Assembly: GCF_041956535.1 (NCBI RefSeq)
Contig: NW_027192204.1
Span: forward strand, 437,140-501,139
DNA from: Calcarisporiella thermophila CBS 279.70
Lineage: Eukaryota > Calcarisporiellomycota
DNA: 64,000 nt
Direction: 5' to 3'
The notes beneath the pieces are model-generated. The model did no database searches. It saw only the letters and a list, made by a program, of their open reading frames with translations, and had not been told where the DNA came from. The translations under genes were made by a program, and so were the position numbers. Below are positions 11,327 through 23,800 of the stretch, piece after piece (position 1 is the stretch's first letter; every line of letters begins with the position of its first letter).

Positions 11327-12617
11327 AAGCGATAGGATTGGCGGTCTTCTATATGAAGTTTTGGACCTCATGAAGGCTGCCGCATAATCCAGAGCATCTT
11401 GCTTTGGGGGAGGGCCATGGCAATACGAAACCGCTACGCCCATTATGGAGCATGTCTCAAACTTTTGTCGCCGTCATATGGCAGGTGGTGGCATAGGTCT
11501 TTACAGTAGCCAGGTCACCCCAGCTGCTTCGATACCCGCTTCATTGCCAACTTATTCCGCATGGTGGATGGTTGCATGCCGATGCCGTTCCAGAAAGTAT
11601 ACTTACTAATACAGGTAGTGAAGTCAAATTAGCGCCGACTTAATTCCACACACGTTCGATGCCTGTCTTGGAGGACAAGGACCCTACTTCGTGGCGGAAC
11701 ATGCGTGTGCCGTAGTCCATGCTACTGCTTTAGCGCTTGGATTTGGACAAAATTGCTTAGTTTGATTGAGTATGGCGGTCGATCAGTAAAGCATGACCGC
11801 AAATATCTCGGCAGCTACATCGTGGATTCGGCACCGATACCTGTGCTGTACACTCGACTCGTCTCGTAACTCGTCTTGTAGCAAGCATCGATCCCACATA
11901 TGCGGCGTCCGTCAACTTTTCAGATCTTTAGCTCACCATAGTAATTTTTACCTCAACTCGATTATTACCTCGCAATCTAAATATATAGCATACTCATACA
12001 ATATAACTCCGCTAATACCGCTTTTTTTTTCATGTAAAAATATTTAAGTATTAATTGCATTGAGGGAAAATATTCATTTTGCATGTAAGTTTTTGTATAT
12101 TAGGATCGTGGAATAATAAATATGAGTCATGGCATTGTGCTTTATATCTCAACTGTGCCATGATAGTCGGGAGCTGAAATTTTACATATATCAATCACGC
12201 TCAGTTTATAATTCCGTTTTTATTTTTATATGGGAAAAAATAGTGGTAAGTGATAAGCTGTGCTGGAACAAATGATTATCGAGAATAGATCACAGATCTG
12301 CATAAGACCTTTCGTATGTATATGTTTGGTTTGCGCAACAACTTCACTCCCTGATATTGTCCAACACCATCTGCTACAGCTCCAATCCTACTACGCGACG
12401 GTGATCTACACGAGGATACACTGAGCATGGGAAAGAAGCGTCGTACCATGATGTGATACACAAGAATTTATATATTAATTGTTGGTAAATAAAGGGGAAA
12501 ACTACGGGAATTAAGTGGAGAGTTTATGTAAACATACAATCCTAATACAGAGGCTATCCTGGTGTGGGATAGCAAAAGTAAAGATAAAAAATAAAAGTCC
12601 ATGGTGATATGAAGCAA
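11327..12617. other. Intergenic, decayed-looking sequence after the orphan gene
   Basis: No supported gene. Between 11327 and about 11630 short open stretches occur in changing frames, for example RIGGLLYEVLDLMKAAA ending near 11387. This is compatible with a truncated 3' end of the orphan gene. From 11940 on the sequence is AT-rich with no feature recognised. Confidence 0.4.
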
Positions 12618-13574
12618 CTACTCGCCCTTGATTTTCTTTTCCCAATTCCGTGCCCATTCCTCAAAGTTCCCTTGGGTCCGGTGCCAGCGGTCGAGCACCC
12701 CAAGAACGCCAAAGTTGGAATTGAAGGTGGCGTGGTGGTAGTCGTGCGCGAGAGGCGATGGCATCAGCGGAAGCACGAAGCCACAGTGGCTATTGATGGC
12801 ATTGGCCTGGCCGAGCACCACCCACGTCCACAGAAGAAGAATATGCGAGCGCATCACCAGCGGGCCGAGTAACAGCGGCAGGAGATTCGAAAGGATATGC
12901 TCTATGGGGTGACAGTAGATCGCAGCGATGCCGATGGGTGCGGTCAGCTCGTGATGCTTTTTGTGAATGGGTTTGTAAAGTGCCGTGGAGTGAAGCCAGC
13001 GGTGGCCATAGTAGAATCCAAGCTGAAAGTAGAGAGAGGAAGGAGAAAGGATTCAGGGTTAGCGACTAGGGGAGCAAAAAGGGAATGGATCTCGAAACAA
13101 ATGCTCTCTCACCTCTTCGATCACGAGAAACACAGAGAGTTGCCCCAGTAGCTCCAGCGTTCCAGGCAGATTTTTGGTATAGGAGTAGGTCCACCCAAAC
13201 CACTCGCTGATCGCAAAGAGGGAGGTGCCAAAAAGCGGAGCCACGATCAGTTGATTCACCAACACATTGCCCAAGACCTTCAGATAGAGATTCTTGTCAG
13301 GGATTTTGCCTGGCTGAATCTTGCGGCGCCAGAGGTACTTCGGACGCTGCCACAGATCAATGACGGCCATGGCGCCCACGTGGATCCAGTAAGTGACAAT
13401 CGTAAGAGGTAGCGCGGTAGCGAAAATTACATAGTGGGATTTATGTTGAGAGAAATTCATCCACCATTGCTGGACCCATGGCTGGCTGTAGAAGTAGGAG
13501 AGGGTGGTGATGAGGATGAGGGCGGGAAGGAGCACATCGGGCACCAGATTTGCAATTCGGCTTATGGCGGACAT
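12618..13574 (-). CDS. FAXDC2/Erg25-family sterol or fatty-acid hydroxylase
   Basis: Integral membrane di-iron oxygenase of the fatty acid hydroxylase superfamily, 288 aa. Exons are 13113-13574 and 12618-13022, intron phase 0. The three histidine boxes are intact: HRWLH (161-165), HKKHH (174-178) and HDYHH (246-250). HPIEH and SHCGFVLPLMPSP sit between them, as in animal FAXDC2. The N-terminal half has several hydrophobic segments, consistent with an ER membrane protein with boxes facing the cytosol. Erg25 (C-4 methylsterol oxidase) is a relative, but the IHKKHHELTAPIGI context is closer to FAXDC2, so the substrate is left open. Start codon ATG at 13574 is the only reasonable one. Confidence 0.85.
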
Positions 13575-14014
13575 GATTCTCTGCGGTTTCCTTTCAAAAG
13601 GCTCTTTGCGCGCTGGAGGTTAAGTTTTTGGCACTTCTACCCCACTTTGTGCCTTGTTTTTCCTTTTAAATTCGGTAAGAGGCCCGAATCAGGCAGTTTC
13701 ATATGATGCTTGTGCCTCGCACCAACATCCAAACAGAACATATTCGCTTACAAAGCCTAATCCGAAATGCCCCTCTATTTTTTGGCCCCCCTTTATTCCG
13801 CCAGAATTGGCCTAAGATCAATGCGCATCAGTCTGTTACATATAGAGCGGACAGGTTAAGAAAAGTTAAATCTAGAGTAGGGCACAGTCATTAGTTATAT
13901 AGAATAAATTAGGAAATAAACACTTGAACACAATCCCCAACAACAAGGGCCCAAACTCCCCCTCCTCTCCCCATCGCCCTCTCTCCTCCCCCTTCCCCTC
14001 CCTAAGCCCACACG
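13575..14014. other. Intergenic, nothing recognised
   Basis: Promoter side of the hydroxylase and 3' side of the EHD-like gene. It is AT-rich, with a pyrimidine-rich CTCC/CCCT stretch at about 13960-14005 immediately next to the EHD-like stop codon. Confidence 0.5.
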
Positions 14015-15750
14015 TTACTGGGAATATGCTGGCGGCGGGTCATTGTTCGGGGGCGCCCCAACAAGCAAAGGCTGCTGCCCCAACGGCTGGTGTACCGGCA
14101 AACTCTGTACAAGCCTTGGGATGTCCATGGTGAGAGCGTCGTCCACCTCGCTGAAGAGAACGTCCTTTCTGGATGCAAATCGGTCGAAATTGAAAGCCTT
14201 TAGAGCCTGTCTGTATCGTTCCACCTCGGGGAAATCTCCGCTGGCCAGTTGATGCCGCTGTTGGAGCTTCACAAACTCGGCATCCAGCCGCGCGATCAAA
14301 TCCTGCTGTTTTTTCTGCTTTCCAAACAACGGCATCTCCCTCCTCAGATGGGTCACGATGTAGGCATGGACTTTGGCAAGGCGGGCGCGCTTGACAATCG
14401 TGCTGATTTTGCGCAGAACGGTGTTGATGGGCAGGCGTTTCAGATCGGCGAGAAGCTCCATCTCCTCGTGCTGCAGCAGAGCACGCGCGTCCTCAAAACA
14501 TGGCTGAGGGCGCTCGACCCAGAATGAGCCAAGATACACACGAGGCACCTCGGGCGATCCCACCACCTTGCCCAGGGACCACATGAGAGCTCCGTATCTA
14601 TGGTAGAGAAGAAAAGGTGAAATGGCATGTTTAACAACAATACAGCCACAGCTATGTATTTTCTAGCCTCTGCTCACATTCGCATGAGTTGATGCTGCGG
14701 AACCGTGTCACACTTGTTAAGAATAACGCGCACCTTCTCCTCGTGCCCCTTGAGGCTGTCGATGGCCAGCTTGAATTCATTCGAGATATCCAACTTGTGC
14801 CCGTCAAAGAAGAGGAGAATCATGTCGGAACGTTCGATAAACCACTCGATGATCGCATGGAAATCATACCCGCGCTATGACGTCGAAAAGGGGGCAAGTT
14901 AAGCAAACGCCTGACAAAAGCCCATGCACTAAAAACTAATAGCCTTACATTGATTTGTTTATCGCCAGCGAGAATGCCAGGTGTGTCGATGAGGGTCATG
15001 TCTTGAAGAATTTCATTAGGCAATTGCGACACCTAATGCGAGCATGTGCTTAGTATTTCTCGACCATTATCAAGTAGGAAACGAAAATCTAAGCTACCTG
15101 AAAACGAGACAATAGTTGCTGACCAAATTTATTGAGCGCACCGAAAGGGAGATCAGAGTGGGATGCAGCCGCGTTGCCAGGGAGTACTCTTTCCTCGTTG
15201 GAATGCATTATGGCAATAAACCGATCGGTCTGCAGCATAAAAGAAAATTTAATACATTACATCCTTGGTGGACATCATTTCATTAAGCTTACAGTGGGCT
15301 CAACCCCGATATGTTCGCCAGGGTAGCTTTGGCCTAATAACCGCCGAATAAAGGTAGTTTTACCCGTTGAATACTGTCCCAAAAGCAAACTATTGCACCA
15401 ATGCAATCTCGAAAGCTTAGCAACCATACATCCAACCCCGAGCGAGCGGTGACAACTTACACCATGGGTTTTGCAAAAATGTCGGCATCCGTGTAGCTCG
15501 GCGATGCAAAAGCCGGAAAATTGTAGTGTGTTTCGATGGGTTTGATTTTGTTTTTATAGGTGCGAGCAATGGACTTGAGAACGGAAGTGAGCTGGCTCGC
15601 GGTGGGGGATGGTGTCGGAGGAAGGGAGGAATTCAATCTGGCCAGGCCATAGGATGCCGATGGGGAAGAGGAGGAGGAGGAGGAGGGAGGGGGGTTGGCG
15701 TGAAAATAGCTATTGGGGGCCGAGGGGTGAGGTTGTTTTAGCGAGGCCAT
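14015..15750 (-). CDS. EHD-like dynamin-family ATPase lacking an EH domain
   Basis: Membrane-remodelling ATPase of the EHD/RME-1 group, 460 aa. Exons are 15461-15750, 15293-15389, 15098-15229, 14949-15032, 14678-14874 and 14015-14597. After a Ser/Pro-rich N-terminus (about 1-50) come the P-loop GQYSTGKTT (101-109), TDRFIAIMH, DTPGILAGDKQ (189 on), and NKCD (254-257). LMRIYGALMWSLGKV and the helical region ARLAKVHAYIVTHL with MPLFGKQKK then follow, in the same order as human EHD1. The animal proteins end with an EH domain; this one stops before it and ends in PPPAYSQ (454-460). It probably acts in endosomal or plasma-membrane tubulation. EHD ATPases are not found in budding or fission yeast. 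Confidence 0.9.
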
Positions 15751-16263
15751 GTTGGTAAAGGTATGAATGTATGAAGATAAATCTGCCAAGAAACTCAGCT
15801 TGGCCCAATTTATAGGAGACTGATCGGGACTGTTCAGCATTCTATTTTTCTGTTTAAGCCCTCTTTTCTTGACTCTTGAGACGGTTTCGGCAGGAAAGTG
15901 CATGGAGAATCAAGCGAAAAACCTCATCGAAAAAGCGAGGCTGGCCGTTATTTATTCCCACTGAGGCAGGAGAACAAAAATAGGCAGGGAGAATAGGAAA
16001 TAAGATAGATGGTGGTTGATAAAAGTGACATATGAACAGAATAGAAAGAGGAAACGAGTACATAAAATTGTAGGGGGGGGGAGTGAAATTTGCAAACGAC
16101 ATGACCATGAATGAGAAAAAATTGAACATAATCATTAGGAGTACTCCTCTACTAACGTCGTGAGATTGAATTGAAAAAAATTGAGAAAGAATAATATGCA
16201 TTTGATTAGTTATAGGGTGATTATAACGGTGAATTACTATTCGCCCTCTCTCTTATGAATAAA
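15751..16263. other. Intergenic, AT-rich
   Basis: Lies between the EHD-like start and the P450 stop. An in-frame ATG at 15903 could extend the EHD-like protein by 51 residues, but that stretch looks like leader sequence. Nothing else was seen. Confidence 0.4.
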
Positions 16264-18081
16264 TTAAGCTTGAAGGGAGCCTAGCACGGAGACTAGGCGG
16301 TCATCACGAGGGATAAAGCGTACACGGTATGGGTTGGGCGCGAAGGCGAGACCACCCTCACCACCGTGGATATCCACCTCCTTGCCAATAACACTATCAA
16401 TGCGGAACGACCAGAGCAAGCGGGCAATGGCAAGGAACTAGAGAAGAGAACCCAATGAGTCATTTGATGGTAAAAATGGAGCCAAGAACACAACACATAC
16501 CAACTCCCTTTCCGCCAGATGCATTCCAATGCAGATACGTCGGCCGGCACCAAAGCCCCAGTGGTCACGAGATGCATTCGGGGCACCGTCCTTCTTGTCC
16601 AGGAACCGAGACGGATCGAAGGTGTACGGATCCTTGTAAACAGTACCGTCGAAGTGGATCGCATCCATGTTGAGCATTAGTATCGAATCCTTGGGGATAA
16701 AGTAACCGTTGTAGACATCATCCTCATTACAACTGTGGGGCACAGCTAATAGAAAGAGGTCGGATCAATAAGGTGGGATGGGGTGTATAAGATTTCATTT
16801 TGAACACGGCTTACCAAGGGGTGCAGGGGGACGGTACCGTAGAATTTCCTTGACGATGGCCTTGATGTAGGGCAGGCTGGCCTCGTCCTCGAGAGATGGT
16901 AGGCGGTCACGTCCGACGACCTCATTCAACTCCTTAAATGCCATCTCTTGGACCTCAGGGTAGTGGACCAGGACCGCGAACAGCCAGCATAGGGTGGACC
17001 CCACCGTCTCCAAGCCACCGCCAAGCAGCGCACCACACAAAAACTCCACGTCCAACTCGTCGAGTCCCTCTCGCTCTCCATTCTTCACGACATAAGCTGC
17101 AAGACAATTCGGCATCTCGGCCTCGCCCCGCTCGGCGGCCGCAATATCTTCGCGAACACGGCCCACCAGCTGCTTGAAGACCTTTTTCTCGAGGGCCACT
17201 AACCGCTTTGCCTTGGACATGATAGGGTTGGGGATATACTTGAGCAGCGGCACCATGTCGATGAGCATAACCTCGGGTCCACTGAGCGCGGTCAGCTCCT
17301 GGGTAAGTCTCAGGCTATCCTTGAACTCGGGGTCCTCCATCGTCTCGGCCCGGCGGCCAAAGATCACGGACATCATCACGTTCATCGAGAAGTGGCGGAA
17401 GCGGTTGGAGGGGTTGATCCCGGCGGCGGCTCCGTTCAACTTCACGTCGAGAAAGAGGTTGCGCAGAAGAAAGGCCGTCTCCCGCTCAATGACGTCGGCG
17501 TATTTGCTCACGGTGCTGGGGCCCAGGCCGCCTGCGTGGGCGAGTTTGCGGTGCTTGCGGAGGTAATCGCCGTAAGGGGTAGGGAGGAACCCGCGGCTGC
17601 CCGGCATAATGATATCGCACCAGAGGTGGAAGTAGGGTCGCGAAGAATAGCGAGCACCCCTGGTCTCAAACAAGTCGTGGGCCACTTTGGCCGAGTTGAC
17701 GATGATCATGGGGCGGCGGCACGTGGGCCCGAGGTCGAGGGCGAAGAGGGGGCCGAGGGCGCGGGACCATTCGGTGAATCGCTTTTCCGGCTGGACAAAC
17801 GGGGTGGAGAACACATGGCCGAAGATGGGCAGCCGGGGTGGGGACGGGAGAGGGTAGAGCTGCATTTCCGCCTTGGACTGGGTGCGCTGGTGTCTTGCGC
17901 TGCGCGACTTCTGCTGCTTTTGCTGCTGCTGCTTGAAGCTCCCACGGCGGAGCTTGGCAAAGAGTAAAGTGACTACGGCGGCCGTCAGGGCGAGAGCGGC
18001 CAAAATTGCGAGAGATGTCTCCATGCCCAGCTCCTGCCAGAACAGGGCGACATCGTCGATCAAAAGGGTGGTTCGATCCAT
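16264..18081 (-). CDS. Microsomal cytochrome P450
   Basis: Haem monooxygenase of E-class group I, 561 aa. Exons are 16815-18081, 16501-16745 and 16264-16437. An N-terminal hydrophobic anchor (about residues 22-43) is followed by basic and Gln-rich residues and the proline hinge PLPSPPRLPIFG. The K-helix ExxR is EILR (412-415), the PxRF motif is PSRF and the haem loop is FGAGRRICIG (487-496) with Cys494. The I-helix motif reads GGGLETV near residue 357, with Val where Thr or Ser is usual after the Thr. CxG and length are normal. Family is not assignable by eye; relatives act on sterols, fatty acids, xenobiotics or secondary metabolites. No biosynthetic gene cluster surrounds it. Confidence 0.9.
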
Positions 18082-19978
18082 GGAAATGGGATTTCTTTTT
18101 CTTGTTTTTGGGATGATATAAATAGACTGCTATAGATAATAATTATAGGGCGTATATAATTTTTGGGTGCTTATGACAAAACAAAAGAGGCCTTATAGAA
18201 ATATATATATATATTTTTAAAAAACAAAGGAAATACAAAAAGGACCTTACACTTCCACGAGGAAGTCGTTGGACTAAAGGGACTTTGAGAAGTGAAGAAA
18301 GCAGCAAAGGGGGTGGGAACCCCCCCAAGTCTTATATAGCCGATGGCGGCTGGCATTCCCCCTTCTCCGCACCTTTAATCAACTCTAATACATAGCATTC
18401 AAGGTGATGCATTCTCAAGAAACTTGCCAATGCCTCCTAAAGCAGGAAAAATGAAAGCTTAATTGTCTTCTTCTATTCAAGGAACCAACGAGAGCGCACG
18501 ATCGAGCCTCCACCACCGTTCCAGGATTCAGCGCTCATCTAGGCCGAGCGGCTTTATTATTTCCCCCCTTCTTTTGTACACGAGGCTCCTTCCCTCTGCC
18601 CCTTTCCACGCTTTCTCATGTATGCATCGCCAGGCCAACCACTGTGGCTGACGGGGGTCAGAGCAGACGGGAACCGGTTAGGGTGTAGCTTTGTACGCCC
18701 AAAGAAGGGAAAAACTTGATCGCAGCCTAAGTTTATGGATGGAGGAAAATGATATCACCATTAAAAGATAAGGCGGCCATGGTTTCAGACCACTTGAATC
18801 CTATGCACACCGTGCTCCCCTAATTGAGGTCGGGCGATCCTCCTGGGCTTGGTGGGGGGAAGAGGGGGGGAGAAAAAGAGGAGCGGCGAGCATGCTGCTG
18901 CTGGATTCCCGTCCTCTGCACCAATGGGGAGGGCAGTGGCGGGAGGGAAAGATAACAAGGCTGCGTTCAGAAGGAGGCCATACCGCGATGGTAACCAGGA
19001 CATTATGTTGGATTATATGAAATTTCATTTTATTGTATAATATTTTATTGATGAAATTGATTAATATTCTATTATATTGATCTGGTTCGTGTGGACGTGA
19101 TAGGCTATATTTTTCTATTTCAATTTCCTTTTTCTCCTGATTTTCACACACACAATTAAACAAAAAAACCCCGTTCTTAAGCCCATGCTGGCTTGCATTC
19201 CCAGGTTCGATCGAAGGTTGGATCATTTGGCATCACATCATTGATTCTGTGTTTTGTGTAAATAACAAAACAGTTCCGGTTCAATCCCCCTAGATTCGCA
19301 GCCTGCAGGCCGCTAATTAACTCTAATGACCGGGCCCGCAACCAAGGGGGGTTAAATGGATGGAATCGGCTTGTGTTTTTTTCCGGCTGAGGGCTGCCGT
19401 TGGCACTATTGAACCTTGTTTAATTTCTATGGACCTATTCAACGCGGTACTCATACCTGCAGCAGCGCTGGTGCATGGCGCAGGCATCGGGCGTCAGGAG
19501 CGCGGTAGAGCCCTTTACACTTTTCTCTCGGCACAGCACCAAGCGATCCCTAACACCAAATTCTAATATATTTGACAAGACTTTCTTTACATATAATGAA
19601 CTCTAAGAGGCGGATCGCAACCCTAAGTGGCGGGATGCATTCACATGTCAACTCGATGCATTCCTTAAGGGTAGTGAGGATTGCTCTCTCCCTTGTCCCA
19701 AGCAAGGCACTCATTTAAAGTGGTCTCTAAATCTCGGCTGCAAGAACGGATGTTCTTGCTCCATAGAGTAAGCAAACCGGTTTTAGCGCAATAGGTCCAC
19801 CTTCCCCTCTCAACTATTTCACTCACAGTAGAAGGGAGCATTTGGCTTTAGGTTGGTCAACCATGCTGCAGGAAATCGAAGAGAGGGATTTTTTTTATTC
19901 ATAACCAAGGTTGAGAAAGCATGCCGAAAACTCGCTAGTAGGATAGTAGGATGAACGGGAAAAAAAAAGTCAAGCTCT
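18082..19978. other. Gene-poor region
   Basis: About 1.9 kb with no supported gene on either strand. It contains an (AT)n tract at about 18200-18215 and a short oligo-A/T run after it. Open frames present are short and lack family features. Two B-box-like GGTTC strings near 19205 and 19278 have no matching A box. Confidence 0.5.
19894..19899 (-). terminator. Poly(A) signal (minus strand) for the GGCT-like gene
   Basis: TTTATT on the plus strand, AATAAA on the minus strand, 80 bp beyond the stop at 19979. Confidence 0.4.
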
Positions 19979-20604
19979 TTATTTGTCATCCAGCGCAAAT
20001 ACATCCACGAATTCTCCTCTCCCGTTTTTCAGCCAAGCCGTCAGCTTCTCGCGTGCAAACTCTTGGAAGTCCCAGGTGTGCTCCTCAAGAAAGCTTCGGT
20101 CCGCGGCCCAAACATAAGTATAGGCCGGGAATGAGCCGGTGGAGGTGGAAACCGAGACTTGGACTCGGGCATATTCGTCCCCCTCATATCTGTCCAGCCG
20201 TTCAATATCCATATCTGTCAAACCCTCTGTTTTGTAAATAAAAGATGGTCTTCAGCATCTCTGCAGGTTTAAGCCCCCATGAATATACAGTACCAATAAT
20301 GACCCCCTCCACTGCTTCTGAGGCCTCCCCCTCGATAATGGCGGGGTAATCGGCCTGCTTGACCCGGACTCTCTTGTATCCCTAAAGAAGATTGCTAGTT
20401 TAATAACTGCATGATGGATTTCCGGATGGGTTCGGCTTGGTTTGGAAAGAATGGGAAATCTACCTGGAGAATCGCGGGCGAGCATTGGAGCGTGCTCAGC
20501 TTTGCCCTCCTCTCTGGACTGGTCCAGTGCTGAGGACACAGTACCATCTGCAGAACATCTTCTGAAATGAGCGTACCATATACAAAAAGCGAGATGGGAG
20601 ACAT
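19979..20604 (-). CDS. AIG2/gamma-glutamylcyclotransferase-like protein
   Basis: Small enzyme of the GGCT fold, 158 aa. Exons are 20464-20604, 20294-20381 and 19979-20226. The fold signature VYGTL sits at residues 8-12, and the presumed catalytic Glu is E91 in the segment RLDRYEGDEY. SPAILQGYKRVRV and ADYPAIIEG match the AIG2 subgroup, as in plant AIG2 and fungal relatives. GGCT enzymes cleave gamma-glutamyl amino acids to 5-oxoproline; the exact substrate for AIG2-type members is not settled. The acceptor at 20226 is the only one that keeps frame. It is divergent from kinesin-6 with 203 bp between the starts. Confidence 0.85.
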
Positions 20605-20807
20605 GGATGAGACATCTAGTGGCCAATCCCCCTCGGAAGTCTTGGAAGAGATAAGAACTCGAAATCGCTGCGACCTAGGTTAGTGATGCGGATTCAAGCT
20701 CCGACTCTGATTTCCATGCCGCAATTTCATTTTTATTCCTTACGCGTCCCAGAATCGTAGGTGTCATTTTCTATTACGCGTTGCTCCTTATATCTCATCG
20801 ACCAGGC

Positions 20808-23800
20808 ATGAAACGGACCACGCGTAGCCGTGCAAAACAAATGGCCGAAACCGGCGTCCCAACCACCCCCAGTGCTGCGCGCGCATCCCACGATTCAATA
20901 AAGGCGAGATCCAAGGGAGACCGAAAGAATGAGAGCGCACTGCAGAAGCGCGAACCACTCAAGGTACTTTGCTTTTGCGCTTGTTGGGATCCCCCTCCAA
21001 GTGTTCTTTTTTCTGCCTTTATTTCCCTTTGATTAAACATAACCCTTACGGTGACTCTGATGGGGCTGGTGCTCATCGTTAGGCCTACTTGCGCCTTCGT
21101 CCGTGCCCTTCAAATGAACATGAACGCGTCGATACCACCCCTTACCTTGATAGAGTGAGCGATACAGAGGTGGTCATGAATCCTCCCGAGGTAATGATCC
21201 ATGATACTTCTAAGGAGATATGGTCCACTCACATCTAACTCCCACTAAGCACTCTAATGCATACAAAACCCGGAATCGGGCTCCTGAACACTACCAATTC
21301 ACGCATGTCTTCGGCCACGATGCCACGCAACACGATGTCTTCCAGGAGACAGCACTGCCGCTTGTTCGCGGTGTGCTTAATGGCGAGAATGCCCTCCTCT
21401 TTGCTTACGGAGTCACGAATTCCGGCAAGACATACACAATCCAAGGGACTCATGAAGAGAGCGGGCTCCTTCCTAGAATCTTGGGTGCAGTGTTTCAGAG
21501 CTTGAAGGGGGTGCAGGGAGACTCTAGAATACGGCCTGTTCGATATAGCGATGTGGAGTTGGTGGAAGAGCACTGTTCAAATGAGGGAGACATGGGTAGG
21601 ATTAGCGATGGAGCTGGCAATGTAAATTTTCTTCCTTTCCTCCTCCTCCTCCTCCTTCTCCTACACGCCGGAAAGGGGGGTGGATAAGCTGCGTGACACT
21701 TACTCTGTCTTATGTTGACCGTTTTTGAATTTTAGTTGCTCCGCGACAGTCTCTCGAGTGTATTATTTAACGCTAAACTACCCGATATTCCAGAAGTAGG
21801 AGGTATGGCTTTATAATTTAAAACCGAGCTCACGTTTGAAGCTTGACAACTCACCCGACTCGCTGCTTTTCTCTCTCTCTTTCCTCTGGAATTTTAGTGG
21901 AGATCGATCGACGCTGCGAATATTCGGTGTGGGTATCCTACATGGAAATATACACTGAAAACATCTACGACCTCCTGGGGAATCCTCTGGCGCGGGTGGG
22001 GGATGGCCTGAAGCGTAGGGCCCTTTCCCTGAAAAATGACGCCAAGACCAACAACAAATACGTCCACGGCCTTCAGGAAGTCCGAGTGCGAACCTTGGCT
22101 GAGGCCTATGCCATCCTACGCAAGGGGCAGAGCAACCGTGCGGTATTCTCGACCATGGTGAACCAGACCTCCAGTCGAAGCCACGGCATCTTCACGGTGA
22201 AGATAGTACGGCTCCCAAGGGGGAGAGGGGAGGAGGTGGAGAACGCGGTGGTGAGCCGACTATCGGTGGTTGATTTGGCCGGGCTGGAGCGGGCCAAGAT
22301 CGCCCATACAACGGGGCAGCGCTTGAAAGAAGCGGGCGACATCAACAAGGGATTGATGGTGCTCGGGCAATGCATCGAGTTGCTGCGGGCCAACCAGCAA
22401 CTTCCCGAGGGAAAAAAGGTAAGCCCTCACTGTCGTTGATGGACTCCAAACATTCTTTCGACATACTAAGACCCACTACCGCACTAGCCGCTCTTGATCC
22501 CATTCCGACATAGCAAGCTGACCGAGATGTTCAAAGGCTCGTTCACCGGCGATGGCAATGCGGTAGGAAGCAGCTCTCTTCTCTTATGTTGTTGCTGCCA
22601 ATCCGTTGTTCTTTCGGAAAAGCTTATCGACTCTATTCTTTACTGATGTCCCCTTGTAGGTCATGATCGTATGCGTCAACCCATTCGACACTGGGTTCGA
22701 CGAGAATACCCGCGTGATGCGCTTTGCTTCTGTCGCCAAAAACGTCACAACCTCGAGGCGAACGCTATCACATCCGACATCACAGGCCAATCCGAATGGT
22801 AAGCTGTCCAACGGATCCTCAGGTAATCCTTTGAAATAGGTGGACTGACTGGAGCCGCTCAAATGCTAATGTGATTTCTGGCTTGAACAGTCACTTTGAT
22901 TGACGATGAGGAAGAAGATGACTACGAGTGTGACCCAATGGTGGACAACTTGCTGATCCAGCTCGAGGAGCTGCGTGAAAAGGTCTTTTTTGATTTTTTT
23001 TTACGCCAAATTACATTTATATTTACTGATATCCCTTATAATTATTTTTTTTGTGTGTGGGGGGGGGGATGCTATAGTATATAGAGGCGGAATGTCGATG
23101 TGCTACTATTGAGAACGATATACGCGAGGAGGTGTATCAGGAGATGGCAGATAAAATCCAGGAGATGGAGCAAATGTACGAGATGCGGATCCACCTCGAA
23201 GTAAGGATGGTTTTTTTAGTGTGCACTAGCCCCTGGAACATCCAAACTTATCCCATTCCCAATAGCGAAACTGGAACGAGGAAAAAACCGACAGAAAACT
23301 CGACATCTTCCTCAGCCAAAGGCAGAGCCAGGAAGATGGGGAGCCGCGAGAACCCGAGGAAGAGGCGGAGACGGCCCCGCAGCTGCGGGAAAAACTGAAA
23401 GGGCTGGAGAGGGAGAAGAAAGAGATCAGGCGGATCCTCATTCAGACGAAGCGGGATTTGGATAAAGAACGAAAACTGAGAGAAGAGCTGAATGAACAGG
23501 TGAAGTCTGGAATTGATTTGGAAGCGGCCCTGAAAACTTTTGTTTTAATCTGGATCTATGCCATTTTCTTGGATGCAGTTGGAATGGCTAGCAAGGGAGT
23601 TGGCGGATGAGCGCGCCATGCTCGAACACCTTAAGCGGGAGAATGCCCTCCATATGACGCGCATGGAACACAAGCTGGCGGCCGCACAAACCGACCTTCA
23701 GACCTCGCTTGAGCGCGAACGGGAGCTGGAGGAGCAAAACGAGGAACTCACTGCTCGTGTCCAGAAACTAGAGTTGGCGCTGCAGGGGGGCGCCGCCAAT

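Noticed and set aside
15751-15903. Upstream ATG extending the EHD-like protein by 51 residues
   Set aside because: Possible, but the segment is compositionally like a leader and lies outside the family homology.
19195-19330. tRNA-like B-box strings (GGTTCGAT, GGTTCAATCC)
   Set aside because: No A box at the right distance and no cloverleaf can be drawn around either string.
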